Source: Labrys monachus
GTDB taxonomy: Bacteria; Pseudomonadota; Alphaproteobacteria; Rhizobiales; Labraceae
Length of the DNA: 64,000 nt
Direction of reading: 5' to 3'
NCBI RefSeq assembly: GCF_030814655.1
Contig: NZ_JAUSVK010000001.1
Span: forward strand, 3,305,501-3,369,500
Made by a program: the position numbers and the translations under genes
Notes under the pieces: generated by a model
What the model was told of the DNA's origin: nothing
Database searches by the model: none
Seen by the model: only the letters and a program-made list of their open reading frames with translations
In this document: positions 63,647 through 64,000 of the stretch, piece by piece
Numbering within the stretch: position 1 is the first letter of the stretch
How the letters are laid out: each line of letters begins with the position of its first letter

Positions 63647-64000
63647 GCTGCGCCCCGTCGATCGATGAGGTGGGTGACGAGGCCGCCGAAGACGACCGCC
63701 GCCACCAGGACCGCGCCCTGGAATATGCCGGTATAGAAGGAGGAGACTCCGCCGGCGAAGAGCACCTTCTGCAGGAGCATCAGAGTCGCGGCGCCGATGA
63801 CGCTGCCGACCAGCCCTCCCCGTCCGCCGGAGAGCGAGGTGCCGCCGAGCGCCACGGCGGCGAAGGTCAGCATCAGGAAGGAACTGCCGCCGTTCGGATC
63901 GCCCGTCGCCGTCTGCGCGCTCAGCATGAAGCCCGCGAGGCCGTAGAGCATGCCGGCGGCGACGAAGGCGACGAAGCGCGTCCGCACGACCGAGATGCCG
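63643..64000 (-). CDS. Ribose-type ABC transporter permease (partial, C-terminal part)
   Basis: The gene enters from the right edge; 118 codons are visible and the frame stays open to 64000. FAAVALGGTSLSGGRGGLVGSVIGA is the C-terminal permease signature and the end reads VTHLIDRRGAA. Its stop overlaps the start of the second permease. Confidence 0.9.
   Translation of the reverse strand, partial: GISVVRTRFVAFVAAGMLYGLAGFMLSAQTATGDPNGGSSFLMLTFAAVALGGTSLSGGRGGLVGSVIGAATLMLLQKVLFAGGVSSFYTGIFQGAVLVAAVVFGGLVTHLIDRRGAA

Overview
The window is chromosomal DNA from a GC-rich alphaproteobacterium, most probably of the Hyphomicrobiales (Rhizobiales). The reasons are the unbroken minus-strand order rpsB-tsf-pyrH-frr-uppS-cdsA-rseP-bamA-lpxD-fabZ-lpxA-lpxI, the short proline-tRNA ligase next to dnaE and lolDC, mitochondrion-like accessory proteins (NDUFA12 and Cbp3/UQCC families), a class II (B12-dependent) ribonucleotide reductase, a GTTC-N7-GTTC type SOS box, and many ribose-type ABC importers. 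The genus cannot be settled from the sequence alone. No rRNA, CRISPR array or intact insertion sequence was seen; there is one tRNA (Pro, GGG).

Region 1 (1-21 kb) is housekeeping. On the minus strand it holds translation factors, undecaprenyl-PP synthesis, CDP-diglyceride synthesis, site-2 protease, outer-membrane assembly and lipid A synthesis, ending in a truncated lpxI. Upstream lie dnaE, lolD, lolC, a dienelactone hydrolase and proS. Between dnaE and lolD sits a short gene for a 32-residue membrane peptide with a canonical SOS box in its promoter, followed by two DnaA boxes.

Region 2 (21-36 kb) is mixed core genome: a candidate structured small RNA with a strong terminator, cysG, small DNA-binding and secreted proteins, tRNA-Pro, an SRAP-domain protein, a cold-shock protein, a GT2/GtrA pair, a BamE-like lipoprotein, Cbp3, DUF177, DsbA, aroQ-accB-accC-aat, a DUF2155 protein, NDUFA12 and a nucleoside hydrolase.

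Region 3 (36-42 kb) is nrdJ. Its control region combines a DnaA box, two NrdR-like boxes 31 bp apart, a good sigma-70 promoter and a leader that can fold into a closed pseudoknot followed by a terminator-like hairpin. The last ~65 codons of nrdJ and the next ~1.2 kb switch to low-GC composition. That patch holds a frameshifted ImmA/IrrE-type metallopeptidase gene whose C-terminus is a copy of the NrdJ zinc ribbon. This is the least ordinary locus in the window.

Region 4 (42-64 kb) is a catabolic block with three ribose-type ABC importers. A DeoR regulator sits between a minus-strand set (four-carbon sugar-acid kinase, PdxA2-type dehydrogenase, aldehyde dehydrogenase, importer, SDR) and a plus-strand importer, which suggests uptake and breakdown of C4 sugar acids to DHAP. 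The second set is all minus strand: permeases, binding protein, HisD/HpsN-like dehydrogenase, LacI regulator, unknown protein, MBL-fold hydrolase, L-gulonate-dehydrogenase-like protein and SDR. A perfect LacI-type palindrome lies before its binding-protein gene. Its substrate is probably a polyol or sugar acid but is not determined.
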